A stretch of 11,777 nt of DNA. Origin: an uncultured Collinsella sp. (GTDB taxonomy: Bacteria > Actinomycetota > Coriobacteriia > Coriobacteriales > Coriobacteriaceae). The notes beneath the pieces were generated by a model, which saw nothing but the letters and a program-made list of their open reading frames with translations, did not search any database and was not told where the DNA came from. The stretch spans positions 1 through 11,777 of the forward strand of contig CABUVF010000053.1 of NCBI GenBank assembly GCA_902494945.1, read 5' to 3'. This document shows positions 1-5,407 of the stretch, piece after piece. Numbering within the stretch: the stretch's first letter is position 1; the number at the start of each line of letters is the position of its first letter. The translations under genes and the position numbers were made by a program.

Positions 1-885
1 GAGCTCACTCACTTTGAGGCCGATGAGGACCTCAAGGCCCGCGTGCTCGTCAAGCTGGAATACTTCAACCCCGCCGGATCCGTTAAAGACCGCGTCGCCA
101 AGAACATGATTGACGAGGCCGAGAAGGCAGGCAAGCTCGTGCGTGGCGGCGACTACACCATCATCGAGCCCACGAGCGGCAACACCGGCGTCGGCATCGC
201 CTCGGTGGCGGCCGCCCGCGGCTACAAGGTGATCATCACCATGCCCGAGACCATGTCCGTCGAGCGCCGCAAGCTGATGCAGGCATACGGTGCGCAGCTC
301 GTGCTCACCGACGGCTCCAAAGGAATGAAGGGCGCTATCGCCAAGGCCGAAGAGTTGCAGAAGGAGACCCCCAACAGCATCATCGCCGGCCAGTTTGTGA
401 ACCCCGCGAACCCGGCCATTCACAAGGCCACGACCGGCCCCGAGATCTGGGACGACACCGACGGCAAGGTCGACATCTTCGTCGCCGGCGTCGGCACCGG
501 CGGCACCGTGACCGGCGTGGGCGAGTTCCTCAAGGAGCAAAACCCCGAGATTCAGGTCGTCGCCGTCGAGCCCGCCACCTCCCCGGTGCTCTCTAAAGGC
601 CAGGCCGGCCCGCACAAGATCCAGGGTATCGGTGCCGGCTTTGTGCCCGACGTCCTCGACACCCAGGTCTACGACGAGATCATCCCCGTCGAGAACGACG
701 ACGCCTTTGCCACCGGCCGCGCCGTGGGCCACAAGGAGGGCGTGCTCGTGGGCATTTCGTCCGGCGCCGCCGTGTGGGCCGCGCTGCAGCTGGCCAAGCG
801 CCCCGAGAACGAGGGCAAGACCATCGTGGCGCTGCTAGCCGACACCGGCGAGCGCTACCTGTCCACGGCACTCTTCCAGGACTAG
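1..885 (+). CDS. cysK: Cysteine synthase (O-acetylserine sulfhydrylase), 5' truncated by window edge
   Basis: PLP-dependent enzyme that makes cysteine from O-acetylserine and sulfide in the cytosol. The frame is open from base 1, so the gene starts upstream. 294 residues are visible, and families of this type run to about 305-312, so roughly 15-20 N-terminal residues are missing. The GTG at 43 is internal and not the start. Seen in order: the PLP lysine in NPAGSVKDR (visible residue 29), the substrate loop TSGNTGVGIA, the PLP-phosphate glycine loop GTGGTVTG and the C-terminal SSGAA motif. The stop is TAG at 883-885. The next gene downstream, mnmA, uses sulfur that originates from cysteine, which makes a sulfur-related neighbourhood plausible, although a terminator separates them. 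A close relative such as cystathionine beta-synthase is less likely, because the protein ends right after the catalytic domain with no CBS domains. Confidence 0.93.
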   Translation, partial: ELTHFEADEDLKARVLVKLEYFNPAGSVKDRVAKNMIDEAEKAGKLVRGGDYTIIEPTSGNTGVGIASVAAARGYKVIITMPETMSVERRKLMQAYGAQLVLTDGSKGMKGAIAKAEELQKETPNSIIAGQFVNPANPAIHKATTGPEIWDDTDGKVDIFVAGVGTGGTVTGVGEFLKEQNPEIQVVAVEPATSPVLSKGQAGPHKIQGIGAGFVPDVLDTQVYDEIIPVENDDAFATGRAVGHKEGVLVGISSGAAVWAALQLAKRPENEGKTIVALLADTGERYLSTALFQD

Positions 886-889
886 AGCT

Positions 890-906
890 CTCGTTCCTAG
901 AACGAG
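890..906 (+). other. Small perfect hairpin after cysK
   Basis: CTCGTTC and GAACGAG form a 7-bp stem around a CTA loop, 4 nt after the cysK stop. No T-run follows, so it is not a convincing intrinsic terminator. It may protect the 3' end of the cysK transcript, or it may be chance. Confidence 0.3.
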
Positions 907-984
907 TCCAAGGCACGCCGGTCTCCCCTCTCTTCTGGCAGCCTGAGCTCATCCCAACAGGGTGTCCCACAGGACGCCCGAACT

Positions 985-993
985 TGCTACAAT
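985..993 (+). promoter_or_regulatory. Possible extended -10 promoter upstream of mnmA
   Basis: TGCTACAAT fits an extended -10 (TG-N-TACAAT). No good -35 stands 17 nt upstream (TCCCAC). A start near 1000 would fall inside the left arm of the terminator hairpin that follows, which is odd for a simple promoter. Confidence 0.4.
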
Positions 994-997
994 GTCT

Positions 998-1036
998 GCG
1001 GCGCGGAACCAGCCTCCCGCGCCGCTTTTCTTTTTT
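998..1036 (+). terminator. Intrinsic terminator between cysK and mnmA
   Basis: GCGGCGCGG (998-1006) pairs perfectly with CCGCGCCGC (1017-1025) over a 10-nt loop, followed by TTTTC and six more T's to 1036. This is a textbook Rho-independent terminator. It can end the cysK transcript 113 nt after the stop codon. Only 29 nt separate it from the mnmA start, and they are mostly RBS, so mnmA must be transcribed through it. Confidence 0.8.
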
Positions 1037-1065
1037 GGCCACATGCCACCAAGGAGAACCTCCCC

Positions 1066-2166
1066 ATGCACAACAAGCGCGTGCTCGTCGCCATGAGCGG
1101 CGGCGTCGATTCCAGCGTGACCGCGTACCTGCTCAAGCGCCAGGGCTACGAATGCGTCGGCGCCACCATGCGTCTCACCTGCCCCGCAGCCGACCCCGCC
1201 ACGGGCATGAGTAAAGTCGACCGCGACATCGCCGATGCAAAGGCCGTCGCCGAGCGCCTGGGGATACCCCACCATGTGCTCGACCTGCAGCAGACCTTCG
1301 ACCGCAACGTGATCGAGCGCTTTGTGAACGCCTACCAGGAAGGGCTGACGCCCAACCCGTGCATCATCTGCAACCGCCACATTAAGTTTGGCGCGCTGCT
1401 CGATGCGGCGCTCGATATGGGCTGTGACTACATCGCAACGGGACATTACGCCAAAACAAGCCAGGCGGCAGACGGCACCTGGCAGCTGCACCGCGGCGAG
1501 GACCCTAAGAAGGACCAGAGTTACTTTTTATATTCGCTCACGCAAGAGCGCCTGGCACGCACGATCTTTCCGCTGGCAGGGCTGGACAAAGAGCGCGACG
1601 TGCGCCGCATTGCCGCCGAGCAGGACTTTGCCAACGCCAAGAAGGCCGAAAGCGAGGACATCTGCTTTATCCCGGACGGCGACTACGCGGGCTATATCGA
1701 GCGCCGCTGCGGACATGCCGCTGCACCGGGCGACATTGTGTGGCGCGACGGCAGCGTGGTCGGACGCCATAGCGGCGCGCTGCGCTATACCATCGGCCAG
1801 CGCAAGGGCCTGGGCGTCGCGATGGCGCATCCCGTGTACGTAACGGGCGTCGACGCCGCCAACAACATTGTGCATCTGGGCGAAGCCGAGGACCTAACCG
1901 CGGCGGCGCTAACTGCCAATGAGTGGATTTGGAGCGCGCCGGCAGAGTGCATGGAGGCCGAGCTCGATGCCGGCGGCATTCGCGTGGGCGCCAAGTACCG
2001 CTACCGACAGAAAGACCAGGCAGCGACCCTTACGCGCGGCGAAGACGGGCAAATGTTGCTGACCTTTGACGAGCCGCAGCGCGCCATCGCCCCCGGACAG
2101 GCCGTCGTCGTCTATCGGGGCGACATCGTCCTGGGCGGCGGCACCGTGACCGGCGCCATCAAATAG
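1066..2166 (+). CDS. mnmA: tRNA-specific 2-thiouridylase MnmA
   Basis: ATP-dependent enzyme that puts sulfur on C2 of the wobble uridine U34 in tRNAs for Lys, Glu and Gln, using sulfur relayed from a cysteine desulfurase. 366 residues, a usual family length. The PP-loop SGGVDSSV at residues 11-18 binds ATP. The thiol pair is Cys102 in the PCIICNRHIKF segment and Cys200 in SEDICFIP, with the tRNA-binding TGHYA segment at 125-129. The middle and C-terminal beta-barrel domains are present up to the last strand (VVYRGDIVLGGGTV). The start is ATG 1066, preceded by AAGGAG at 1051-1056. Cys99 lies two residues before Cys102, so a CxxC plus a distal Cys is present where E. coli has Asp99. Expression depends on passing the hairpin at 998-1036. 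Confidence 0.96.
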   Translation: MHNKRVLVAMSGGVDSSVTAYLLKRQGYECVGATMRLTCPAADPATGMSKVDRDIADAKAVAERLGIPHHVLDLQQTFDRNVIERFVNAYQEGLTPNPCIICNRHIKFGALLDAALDMGCDYIATGHYAKTSQAADGTWQLHRGEDPKKDQSYFLYSLTQERLARTIFPLAGLDKERDVRRIAAEQDFANAKKAESEDICFIPDGDYAGYIERRCGHAAAPGDIVWRDGSVVGRHSGALRYTIGQRKGLGVAMAHPVYVTGVDAANNIVHLGEAEDLTAAALTANEWIWSAPAECMEAELDAGGIRVGAKYRYRQKDQAATLTRGEDGQMLLTFDEPQRAIAPGQAVVVYRGDIVLGGGTVTGAIK

Positions 2167-2184
2167 CCCCATCCCCTTCATAAG

Positions 2185-2247
2185 TTGCGGTGAAATAGGG
2201 ACTGTTTAAGCGTTTAAAACCGCCAAACAGTCCCTATTTCACCGCAA
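2185..2247. repeat. Perfect 23-bp palindrome (REP-like) between convergent genes
   Basis: Arms 2185-2207 and 2225-2247 are exact reverse complements over 23 bp. The arm begins TTGCGGTGAAATAGGGACTG, and the loop is 17 nt. It sits 18 nt after the mnmA stop and 55 nt from the stop of the minus-strand M42 peptidase. There is no long T-run on either side, so it is not a standard terminator, but it can block or stabilise 3' ends on both strands. The core GGGACTG resembles that of the hairpin at 7616-7644, which hints at one repeat family. Confidence 0.75.
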
Positions 2248-2302
2248 GTTAGAGAGGACAGCCTCGGTCGGTACTGCCGTGTCAGCCGAGGCCGCTGCAT
2301 CG

Positions 2303-3346
2303 TTAGCGCTGGACGTAGGCGCGAACCAGCTCGAAAGTGTTGCGCACACCGTCGATGTGGCTGCGCTCGTAGTTGTGGCTCGCGTACACGCCGGGGCCGA
2401 TCAGACCATGGCGAATGTCGTAGCCGGCCGAGAGCGTGGCCTCGACGTCGGAGCCGTAGTGCGGGTACACATCGATGGCGTAATCGAGCTCCAGCTCGCG
2501 CGCGATGTTGGACAGCGTGGTTACCAGGTCGTAGTTGTACGGACCGCCCGAATCCTTGGCGCAAATCGAAACCATGCGCTCGGTGCAGCCCAGGTCGTCA
2601 CCCACGCAGCCCATGTCCACGCTGATCATCTCACGCGTGTCGGCCGGCACAAAGGCACCGCCGTGGCCGACCTCCTCGTACACGGTAAAGAGCAGCGACA
2701 CCTTGCGCGAAAGCGACACCTCGCCGTCAGCAACGGAACGGGCCAGACCCAGCAGAATCGACGCCGACAGCTTGTCATCCAGGAAGCGGCTCTTGATGTA
2801 GCCGCTCTCCGTCACCGTGGTACGCGGATCCATAGCGATGATGTCGCCCGTCTGAATACCCAGCTCGAGCACATCGTCCTTGCTGTCAACGTTCTCGTCG
2901 AGCAGGATTTCCATGTTCTTCTCGATGGTCTTGACCGGCTCATCGGCCACATGCGCCGAAGGCTCGGTATTGAGGACCACACCCGTAAAGACTTTGCCAT
3001 CGCGCGTGTAAACGGTGCAGTTCTCGCCATCGGCCGTAGACCACTGATGCCCGCCGAGCGTCGTGGGACGCAAGCGACCATTGTCCTTGATGGAACGCAC
3101 CATGGCGCCCAGGGTATCGACATGGCTCGCCAGTACGAGCGGCCCACCCTCGCCACCAAGCTCAACCAACACGTTGCCCTTATTGGAACGCTCGGGCCCA
3201 AACCCCATATCGCGCAGGGTCTCCATCAGATAATCAGTCGCCGCACGGGTATAGCCCGTAGGCGAAGCAATCGAGGTAAGCGCCTTCAACTGGTCAGTAA
3301 TATAGGAGAGCGTCTCCTCTAGAGAAGCATCAACATTAGAAGCCAT
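2303..3346 (-). CDS. M42-family metallo-aminopeptidase (deblocking/glutamyl aminopeptidase-like)
   Basis: Cytosolic dinuclear-metal aminopeptidase; members form tetrahedral dodecamers that trim peptides released by proteases. 347 residues, normal for the family. Metal and catalytic residues are visible: His75 and Asp77 in LASHVDTLG, the bridging Asp in RFLDDK (190-191), the catalytic pair Glu224-Glu225 in YEEVGHGG, Asp244 in SVDMG and His324 in YASHNY. The insert of about residues 90-185 corresponds to the PDZ-like dimerisation domain. I chose the second of two ATGs: GGAAGG abuts the first (3352) with no spacing but lies 6 nt from the second (3346). The gene converges on mnmA. Substrate preference cannot be read from sequence, and related M42 enzymes include cellulase-operon endoglucanase-like proteins. 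Confidence 0.9.
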   Translation of the reverse strand: MASNVDASLEETLSYITDQLKALTSIASPTGYTRAATDYLMETLRDMGFGPERSNKGNVLVELGGEGGPLVLASHVDTLGAMVRSIKDNGRLRPTTLGGHQWSTADGENCTVYTRDGKVFTGVVLNTEPSAHVADEPVKTIEKNMEILLDENVDSKDDVLELGIQTGDIIAMDPRTTVTESGYIKSRFLDDKLSASILLGLARSVADGEVSLSRKVSLLFTVYEEVGHGGAFVPADTREMISVDMGCVGDDLGCTERMVSICAKDSGGPYNYDLVTTLSNIARELELDYAIDVYPHYGSDVEATLSAGYDIRHGLIGPGVYASHNYERSHIDGVRNTFELVRAYVQR

Positions 3347-3382
3347 ATGCATCCTTCCAAGTAAAACTAAGACCGAGTCCCG

Positions 3383-3389
3383 ATTTTAA
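3383..3389 (-). promoter_or_regulatory. Possible -10 box for the M42 peptidase gene
   Basis: On the minus strand TTAAAAT lies about 40 nt upstream of the chosen start codon, in an otherwise GC-rich stretch. No clear -35 is seen at the proper distance (GGCATT at 16 nt is weak). Confidence 0.3.
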
Positions 3390-3555
3390 CCGTTCTGCAC
3401 GTGCAATGCCCCAGGAGCCGAGCCGACTCCAGACGTCCCCACACCGGTTTTATGCACGCGCACGGTTTACAATCCAAATCTTGCATAGAAATATCGATAT
3501 ATGCATAAATATGAGGTATCAATTTCTCTCATCCTAGGGTACCCCACCTTGGACC

Positions 3556-3788
3556 GTGCAAAAAACGGAGTATTCAGCACCGTGGGCCCCAACGGCCCCA
3601 TCACAAACGACATAACGATGTGGTTGCAGCAGTGTTGCAGGCCGGCGCAAACCAAAAACGCGGCGACAGCCATCTCCGCCCATCGATAGCCCGCCCACAA
3701 GTGCTGTCGATGGGCGCCGCGGGCCACTACGACCCATTCACAACGTTATGCATTTTTCAGAGCTTGCTGAATACTCCCAAAAATGCAC
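3556..3788. repeat. Pair of inverted 24-nt motifs bounding 233 bp
   Basis: The plus strand at 3556-3579 reads GTGCA, six bases (AAAAAC), then GGAGTATTCAGCA. The minus strand at 3788-3765 reads GTGCA, six bases (TTTTTG), then the same 13-mer. 18 of 24 positions match, and the only differing block is the six bases, which are exact complements of each other. The copies face inward like terminal repeats. The right copy is also part of a hairpin, TGCATTTTT (3749-3757) with AAAAATGCA (3779-3787). No target duplication is visible at the outer edges. It may be a small non-autonomous element, a pair of operators or a processed RNA. Confidence 0.6.
3677..3716. other. 14-bp hairpin in the intergenic region
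   Basis: CGCCCATCGATAGC (3677-3690) pairs with GCTGTCGATGGGCG (3703-3716), with one G-T wobble and a 12-nt loop. It has no T-run on either side. It lies between the two inverted 24-nt motifs and may be part of the same structured unit. Confidence 0.5.
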
Positions 3789-3863
3789 GCTGGGAAGTGC
3801 ACCACCTATCCGCAGCGGGCAGCATGCCTTGGTTTTGCCCATATCGGGGCATCGGCGCGGCAC

Positions 3864-3881
3864 AAAAAGCCCCCGCCGCAC
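3864..3881 (-). terminator. Distal half of a terminator split by the IS
   Basis: AAAAA followed by GCCCCCGC and CGCAC. Read on the minus strand this is the second stem arm (GTGCG, GCGGGGGC) and the T-run of an intrinsic terminator. Its partner arm is at 5337-5353 on the far side of the IS. Joined, the parts give a 9-bp GC stem plus a 5-bp stem with a 2-nt bulge and a GAA loop, then TTTTT: the likely terminator of the fucO-like gene. Confidence 0.7.
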
Positions 3882-3883
3882 GA

Positions 3884-3886
3884 AGT
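3884..3886. repeat. Left copy of 3-bp target duplication (AGT)
   Basis: AGT directly before the IS, matched by AGT at 5336-5338 directly after it. A 3-bp duplication is usual for many IS3-family elements, so the insertion is simple and probably recent. Confidence 0.8.
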
Positions 3887-3910
3887 TGAACTGCCTCCCA
3901 TTTCTTGGAC
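3887..3910 (+). repeat. IS left inverted repeat (IRL)
   Basis: Starts TGAACTGCCTCCC and ends CTTGGAC. It matches the reverse complement of 5312-5335 at 21 of 24 positions. The mismatches are at 3895, 3901 and 3902, and all three bases are paired in the hairpin at 3893-3926. Confidence 0.9.
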
Positions 3911-3926
3911 ATGAGAAATGGGAGGC
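3893..3926 (+). promoter_or_regulatory. Hairpin masking the orfA ribosome binding site
   Basis: Positions 3893-3905 pair with 3914-3926 in a perfect 13-bp stem with an 8-nt loop (TGGACATG). The right arm holds GGAGG (3921-3925), the RBS of orfA 8 nt before its ATG. RNA that enters the IS from outside would fold and hide the RBS. TTTCTTT follows the stem, so it could also stop incoming transcription. Protection of transposase genes from outside transcription in this way is established for several IS families. Confidence 0.75.
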
Positions 3927-3933
3927 TTTCTTT

Positions 3934-4425
3934 ATGCGCGTTGATTTGAGAGTGAAGCATGATATCGAGGCCAGGAAGGCGGCCATAGGGCTCTTCGAGC
4001 TCGGGCACGGGTATAAATCTGCCGCGATTGCCCTTTCGCTTCCCGTGGAAGCCGTGAGAAGATGGCAGGAGATATACCGCGCATTCGGGAGCGAGGTGCT
4101 GCTGCGCATGGACGGAAAGCAGGGCAGGTACACATACGAGCAGAAGGTCGCCGCCGCCTCCGCCGTCGTCGACGGCGGCATGACGAAGACCGAGGCGATG
4201 GCGGCGTTCGGCATAATGTCGATGTCGCCGCTCAAGAAGTGGTGCGCGCTATACCGCCGGGGCGGCGCGGAGGCCCTGCGCCCGAGGCCCAAGGGCCGGC
4301 CGAAGGGTTCCAAGGCGAGGCCGCGGACCCGCGAGGAGGAGCTCGAGGAGCGGTGCCGTAGGCTCGAGGCCGAGGTGGCCTACCTAAAAAAATTACGCGC
4401 CCTGGTCGAGAGGGACGGGCTCTGA
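3934..4425 (+). CDS. IS3-family transposase OrfA (double HTH, N-terminal part)
   Basis: 163 residues when translated without frameshift. It carries two helix-turn-helix-like segments, about residues 12-50 and 70-108 (the second containing GGMTKTEAMAAFGI), a basic linker GRPKGSKARPR, and a C-terminal zipper-like helix from EEELEERCRRLEAEVAYL. It binds the element's ends, and alone it usually acts as a repressor; fused to OrfB it gives the active transposase. The start is ATG 3934, 8 nt after GGAGG. An in-frame ATG at 3748 lies outside the IS and was not used. The stop codon TGA at 4423-4425 lies in the frameshift stem. In frame, CTA AAA AAA carries the slippery run. Confidence 0.9.
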   Translation: MRVDLRVKHDIEARKAAIGLFELGHGYKSAAIALSLPVEAVRRWQEIYRAFGSEVLLRMDGKQGRYTYEQKVAAASAVVDGGMTKTEAMAAFGIMSMSPLKKWCALYRRGGAEALRPRPKGRPKGSKARPRTREEELEERCRRLEAEVAYLKKLRALVERDGL

Positions 4426-4433
4426 CCAGGGCG
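4386..4433 (+). promoter_or_regulatory. Programmed -1 frameshift signal (A7 plus stem-loop)
   Basis: A run of seven A's (4386-4392) is in the right phase (A AAA AAA) for a -1 slip from orfA into orfB. Five nt later CGCCCTGGTC (4398-4407) pairs perfectly with GACCAGGGCG (4424-4433). Three more inner pairs (4408-4410 with 4420-4422) follow past a one-base bulge. The slippery run, the spacing and the stem match known IS3-family signals. Confidence 0.88.
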
Positions 4434-5297
4434 AAGGCCGAAGCGGTCGCGGCCCTGCGCGCCGAGGGGCACGCGCTCGGGCACCTGCTCGCATGCGCCG
4501 AGCTCAAGCGGTCGACCTACTACTACGCCCTCGCGCACCCGCCGAGGCCCACGCGCCCCGAGCTCTGGGAGGCGGCCGCCGAGATCTTCTCGCGCACCGC
4601 CAACGGCTGCGGGCACCGGCAGATAGCGATGTGCCTCAGGGCGGAAGAGGGGGCCGTGATAGCCGACAAGACCGTGCTCAAGATGATGCGCGAGATGGGG
4701 ATTCGCTGCGGTATCAGACGCGAGACGGCCTACCACAGGTACAACTCGTACAGGGGCGTCGTCGGCAGGACGTTCGAGAACGTGATCGCGAGGGATTTCG
4801 ACGCCGGGGCCCCGTGGCGGGAGCTGGGAACGGACGTCACCGAGTTCAAGGTGGCGGGCGGCAAGGCCTACTGGGCCCCGACGCTGGACTTCTGCACCAA
4901 GGAGATCGTGGCGAGCGACATATCGACCACGCCCGACATGTCCCAGCAGGTGAGGATGCTCGACGAGCTGCTGTCCAAGATCCCCGAGGGCGCCGCCCCG
5001 ACCATGCACTCGGACCGGGGCTGGCAGTACCAGCACGCCTCGTACACATCCAGGCTCGAGGCCGCCGGCATCGTCCAGAGCATGTCCAGGAAGGCGAACT
5101 GCATCGACAACGCCGCCACCGAGCAGCTCTTCGGCCACGTCAAGGACGAGTTCTACCGGGGCCGCGAGTGGGAGACGTTCGAGGATTTCAAACGCGACCT
5201 GGAGGAATACATAGTCCACTGGAACACGAGCCGGAGGCAGGTAAGATTGAAGGGCCTGACCCCGGAGGAGTTCCGGAATCAGGCCCTCGCGGCCTAG
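4392..5297 (+). CDS. IS3-family transposase OrfB (DDE integrase), made by -1 frameshift
   Basis: 301 residues counted from the slip point; the OrfA-OrfB fusion would be 454 residues. No ATG or GTG start occurs before the ATG at 4629, which would cut off the N-terminal HTH, so frameshifting is the likely route. Seen in order: an HTH_21-like segment (LKRSTYYYAL, GCGHRQIAM) and the rve integrase core. Catalytic residues are Asp148 in TDVTEF, Asp208 in HSDRGWQY and Glu244 in NAATEQLF, giving DD(35)E. The typical ending is VHWNTSRRQVRLKGLTPEEFR. It cuts and joins DNA strands in copy-out-paste-in transposition. All catalytic residues are present and there is no internal stop. Confidence 0.93.
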   Translation: MTRPGREGRALTRAKAEAVAALRAEGHALGHLLACAELKRSTYYYALAHPPRPTRPELWEAAAEIFSRTANGCGHRQIAMCLRAEEGAVIADKTVLKMMREMGIRCGIRRETAYHRYNSYRGVVGRTFENVIARDFDAGAPWRELGTDVTEFKVAGGKAYWAPTLDFCTKEIVASDISTTPDMSQQVRMLDELLSKIPEGAAPTMHSDRGWQYQHASYTSRLEAAGIVQSMSRKANCIDNAATEQLFGHVKDEFYRGREWETFEDFKRDLEEYIVHWNTSRRQVRLKGLTPEEFRNQALAA

Positions 5298-5311
5298 TCG
5301 CTATTTAGGGC

Positions 5312-5335
5312 GTCCAAGATTTGGGACGCAGTTCA
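5312..5335 (-). repeat. IS right inverted repeat (IRR)
   Basis: Ends GGGACGCAGTTCA. It also takes part in a small hairpin: GCGTCC (5310-5315) with GGACGC (5324-5329). The base that differs from IRL, C5327, is paired in this hairpin. Confidence 0.9.
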
Positions 5336-5338
5336 AGT
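5336..5338. repeat. Right copy of target duplication (AGT)
   Basis: Matches AGT at 3884-3886; see the left copy. Confidence 0.8.
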
Positions 5339-5353
5339 GCGCAGCGGGGGCTT
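5337..5353 (-). terminator. Proximal half of the split terminator of the fucO-like gene
   Basis: On the minus strand this is AAGCCCCCGC, two bulged bases, then CGCAC: the first arm of a terminator whose second arm and T-run are now 1.45 kb away at 3864-3881. It begins 55 nt after the fucO-like stop codon. In this genome the arm has no partner, and I see no replacement terminator at the IS right end. Confidence 0.7.
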
Positions 5354-5407
5354 CCGACATGTCCGAGGACGATTGCGGGGCTAACGGGCAGGGCCCGCCG
5401 AACCAAG

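Larger units (their letters stand above)
3347..3883. other. Gene-free region upstream of the M42 gene, ending at the IS
   Basis: About 540 nt with no credible protein gene. A 62-codon frame at 3501-3689 has no RBS and unconvincing composition. The stretch changes character. At 3480-3530 it is AT-rich, with an ATATCGATAT palindrome and two TGCATA copies (3482 on). From 3550 it is GC-rich and structured. It holds the inverted motif pair at 3556-3788, a hairpin at 3677-3716 and half of a split terminator at its right end. TTTACAAT near 3467 resembles the -10 boxes of this window, but nothing follows it that looks like a gene. An unannotated small RNA cannot be excluded. Confidence 0.6.
3887..5335 (+). 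mobile_element. Complete IS3-family insertion sequence, 1449 bp
   Basis: The ends are 5'-TGAACTGC and GCAGTTCA-3', 24-bp inverted repeats matching at 21 positions and flanked by AGT duplications. Inside are orfA (two helix-turn-helix regions plus a zipper-like end) and orfB (DD(35)E integrase), joined by an A7 slippery run with a stem-loop. Length, ends, two-frame layout and catalytic motif all fit the IS3 family, close to the IS150-like group by its long double-HTH OrfA. All parts look intact, so it may be active. Arg AGG and Ile ATA codons are more common here than in neighbouring genes. It interrupts the terminator of the minus-strand gene at 5408-6574. Confidence 0.93.

Noticed and set aside
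2279..3322. Long plus-strand frame (347 codons) opposite the M42 gene
   Set aside because: It is the antisense shadow of a gene with clear metal-binding motifs, and the frame itself shows no family pattern.
3501..3689. 62-codon plus-strand frame in the intergenic region
   Set aside because: No RBS before the ATG, it crosses one inverted motif and the left arm of a hairpin, and its composition does not look coding. An 86-codon frame lies opposite it, typical of chance frames in GC-rich DNA.
3749..3787. TGCATTTTT/AAAAATGCA hairpin as a terminator
   Set aside because: The A and T runs are inside the stem rather than after it and the stem is weak; it is better treated as part of the inverted motif pair.
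3748..3933. Upstream extension of orfA to an ATG at 3748
   Set aside because: This part lies outside the IS left end and lacks an RBS. The ATG at 3934 has a well-spaced GGAGG inside the element.
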